NCBI GenBank assembly: GCA_015055785.1
Contig: SVHQ01000099.1
Span: forward strand, 1 to 6,590
Reading direction: 5' to 3'
Origin: Clostridiales bacterium
GTDB lineage: Bacteria > Bacillota_A > Clostridia > Christensenellales > Borkfalkiaceae
Length of the DNA: 6,590 nt
Within the stretch, counting starts at the first letter, position 1; every line of letters begins with the position of its first letter. Position numbers and translations under genes: made by a program. The notes beneath the pieces were generated by a model that ran no database searches, was not told the origin of the DNA, and worked only from the letters and a program-made list of their open reading frames with translations. Below, piece by piece: positions 5,132-6,590 of this stretch.

Positions 5132-6590
5132 ATGCAAAACTTTCCCACGCATAGAAAAATTGATTTTTTTAGGTTGTTTTTATATTTTTTATTTGGCGCG
5201 GCATCATTATGCCTATATTTTGTAGGCAATAATGGCGAACCCTTTTCTCTCGCCCTCACCTACGCCCTACTTTCCACCACATTCCCCCCGATTGCTTGCG
5301 CCTGCCTACACGTATTCCCCTCCTTTTTTAGTGGCGACGTTATCATAATTTTGATATATGCAGGACAAAGTCTGCTTTTGTTAGGCGGTTTCTTTTTGCA
5401 GAAAAAATTTATACACAATCCTTTTATTAAAACGGGTATTCTTTCCTTTCTCGCCCTTACGATAGGGCTTGCTATGTTCGTAGCATTCGCCCCCTTTCAT
5501 CCCTATCCTGCATTCTTTGATATTTCTCTTGACGTAACAAAATCTATACCGCAAAAAATACTTTTTGCCGCCGTTATCTTCCTTTTATCTGCCACTTTTT
5601 CTATTTCTATAAAAGCATTACTTCGCAAATTATTAAAATGTCGTTTACGGAACGACGAAATACTTTTCAGCGTGTTATTCTTATGTCTTGTTGGCATTGG
5701 TATGTGTCGTTTTTTAAGCGTCAACGCGTACATGGGTGCCGCATTTTTTATCTTACTACTCTTTGCTTGCCTTACAAAAGATGCGAGCACGCTACTTTGC
5801 GCATTCCTACTTTCCCTGCCTCCAATGCTCACCATACGCCTCTCACCCGAACGCTTTTTCGTGTATGGCGTTGTCATTACTATCTTTATTAAATCGGGAA
5901 GATTAACCACCGCCTGCATGACGCTGCTCGTCTTTTTCGCTTACGGATATTTCGATGGTTTATATTCCTATGAAACGCCGCAATTGGTGCAATCTTTACT
6001 CTCCATCATTATCCCAATACTTTTATTTGTAACGTTGCCAACTTCACTTATACGCTCCATGGAAAACAAACTTGTTTTTTATCGAGAAAAACACCTTTCC
6101 CGAATTGCCATCAATCGAAATCGTGCGGCAATCGGTGAAAAATTATTTGAAATCTCTGCCGTTTTCCGTGAGATTGAACACACGTTCTCCTCACTAAGCA
6201 CGAATGAAGCCGAACAAGGCGCAAAAGAATATATTCGTGGCTGTATCATGGAAGAAGTTTGCAAGAACTGCCCTCAATACCGCACGTGCATCAGCAAAGG
6301 CATACAAACGCACATCGACAAACTCATCGACGTTGGCTGTTTAAAAGGACGAGCAAGCTTGATTGACATGCCACGCGACCTTGCCAATTGCTGTTATGCG
6401 CAAAGTGAGCTCCTCTCAGCTACCAACAAACAAATTGGCGATTATAGAAAATACATGACGGAAACAGAAAACGCGGCATCCGGCAGAACCTTACTCGCCA
6501 ACCAAGCGCAAGGGGTCAGCGAAATATTAAAAAATCTCGCCTTAGAACAAAGCGAACCGCTACGAATTTATACGGATAAAGAGCGCACCT
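5132..6590 (+). CDS. spoIIE: Stage II sporulation protein E, N-terminal part (right end cut by window edge)
   Basis: 486 codons are open from ATG 5132 to the window edge. GGAGGT at 5122-5127 sets the start. SpoIIE is a membrane-bound PP2C-type serine phosphatase, about 800 residues long. It dephosphorylates SpoIIAA at the asymmetric septum and so releases sigma-F in the forespore; it also interacts with FtsZ. Residues about 10-307 hold roughly ten hydrophobic segments, the expected membrane domain. A charged stretch with helical character follows (310-355, including NRNRAAIGEKLFEISAVF at 328-345). Next comes the cysteine cluster EEVCKNCPQYRTC (C377, C380, C386), then a polar stretch ending GRTLLANQAQGVSEILKNLA (451-470), typical of the SpoIIE central region. 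The phosphatase domain would lie beyond the edge and cannot be checked. It is transcribed separately from mazF. Identification rests on this architecture and the central-region motifs; I see no frameshift. Confidence 0.9.
   Translation, partial: MQNFPTHRKIDFFRLFLYFLFGAASLCLYFVGNNGEPFSLALTYALLSTTFPPIACACLHVFPSFFSGDVIIILIYAGQSLLLLGGFFLQKKFIHNPFIKTGILSFLALTIGLAMFVAFAPFHPYPAFFDISLDVTKSIPQKILFAAVIFLLSATFSISIKALLRKLLKCRLRNDEILFSVLFLCLVGIGMCRFLSVNAYMGAAFFILLLFACLTKDASTLLCAFLLSLPPMLTIRLSPERFFVYGVVITIFIKSGRLTTACMTLLVFFAYGYFDGLYSYETPQLVQSLLSIIIPILLFVTLPTSLIRSMENKLVFYREKHLSRIAINRNRAAIGEKLFEISAVFREIEHTFSSLSTNEAEQGAKEYIRGCIMEEVCKNCPQYRTCISKGIQTHIDKLIDVGCLKGRASLIDMPRDLANCCYAQSELLSATNKQIGDYRKYMTETENAASGRTLLANQAQGVSEILKNLALEQSEPLRIYTDKERT

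Noticed and set aside
5503..5919. A 138-codon minus-strand frame opposite spoIIE.
   Set aside because: It is antisense to the spoIIE membrane domain; the basic, low-complexity translation is what the complement of hydrophobic codons gives.

Overview
This window looks like chromosomal DNA from a spore-forming, low-to-moderate-GC member of the Bacillota, most likely a Clostridia species (perhaps an uncultured gut lineage). The grounds are a SpoIIE N-terminal half, a SpoVB-type flippase, an EndoA/MazF very close to that of Bacillus subtilis, strong AGGAGG-type ribosome binding sites and U-tract hairpin terminators. No mobile element, CRISPR array, tRNA or rRNA is visible. Everything was read by eye; no database search was run.

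Layout. (1) 1-617, minus strand: a 5'-complete but truncated conserved protein of unknown function that runs off the left edge. (2) 618-867: a non-coding gap with a short 19-bp tandem repeat and a possible sporulation-type promoter. (3) 868-1149, minus strand: a 93-residue protein with one clear and one degenerate LysM unit. (4) 1150-1253: a divergent promoter region. (5) 1254-2795, plus strand: a 513-residue SpoVB/MurJ-superfamily flippase. (6) 2893-4326, plus strand: glucose-6-phosphate isomerase, with its own near-consensus sigma-A promoter and a strong terminator. (7) 4578-4931, plus strand: a MazF/EndoA endoribonuclease with no antitoxin gene beside it, between two terminators. (8) 5132 to the right edge: the first 486 codons of spoIIE, covering the membrane domain and part of the central domain; the phosphatase domain lies outside the window.

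The genes do not form one operon; most are separate transcription units. Two genes are sporulation proteins by family (the SpoVB-type flippase and SpoIIE). Two more are candidates by context (the LysM protein and the left-edge protein). The gap between the LysM gene and the flippase gene carries sigma-E-like promoter sequences facing both ways, good on the LysM side and weaker on the flippase side. This suggests both are switched on in the mother cell. pgi is a housekeeping gene of glycolysis.

No clearly new system is present. The points most worth a second look are the mazF without a partner, the divergent sigma-E-like promoters, the lack of any Shine-Dalgarno sequence at the two genes they drive, and the unassigned left-edge protein.
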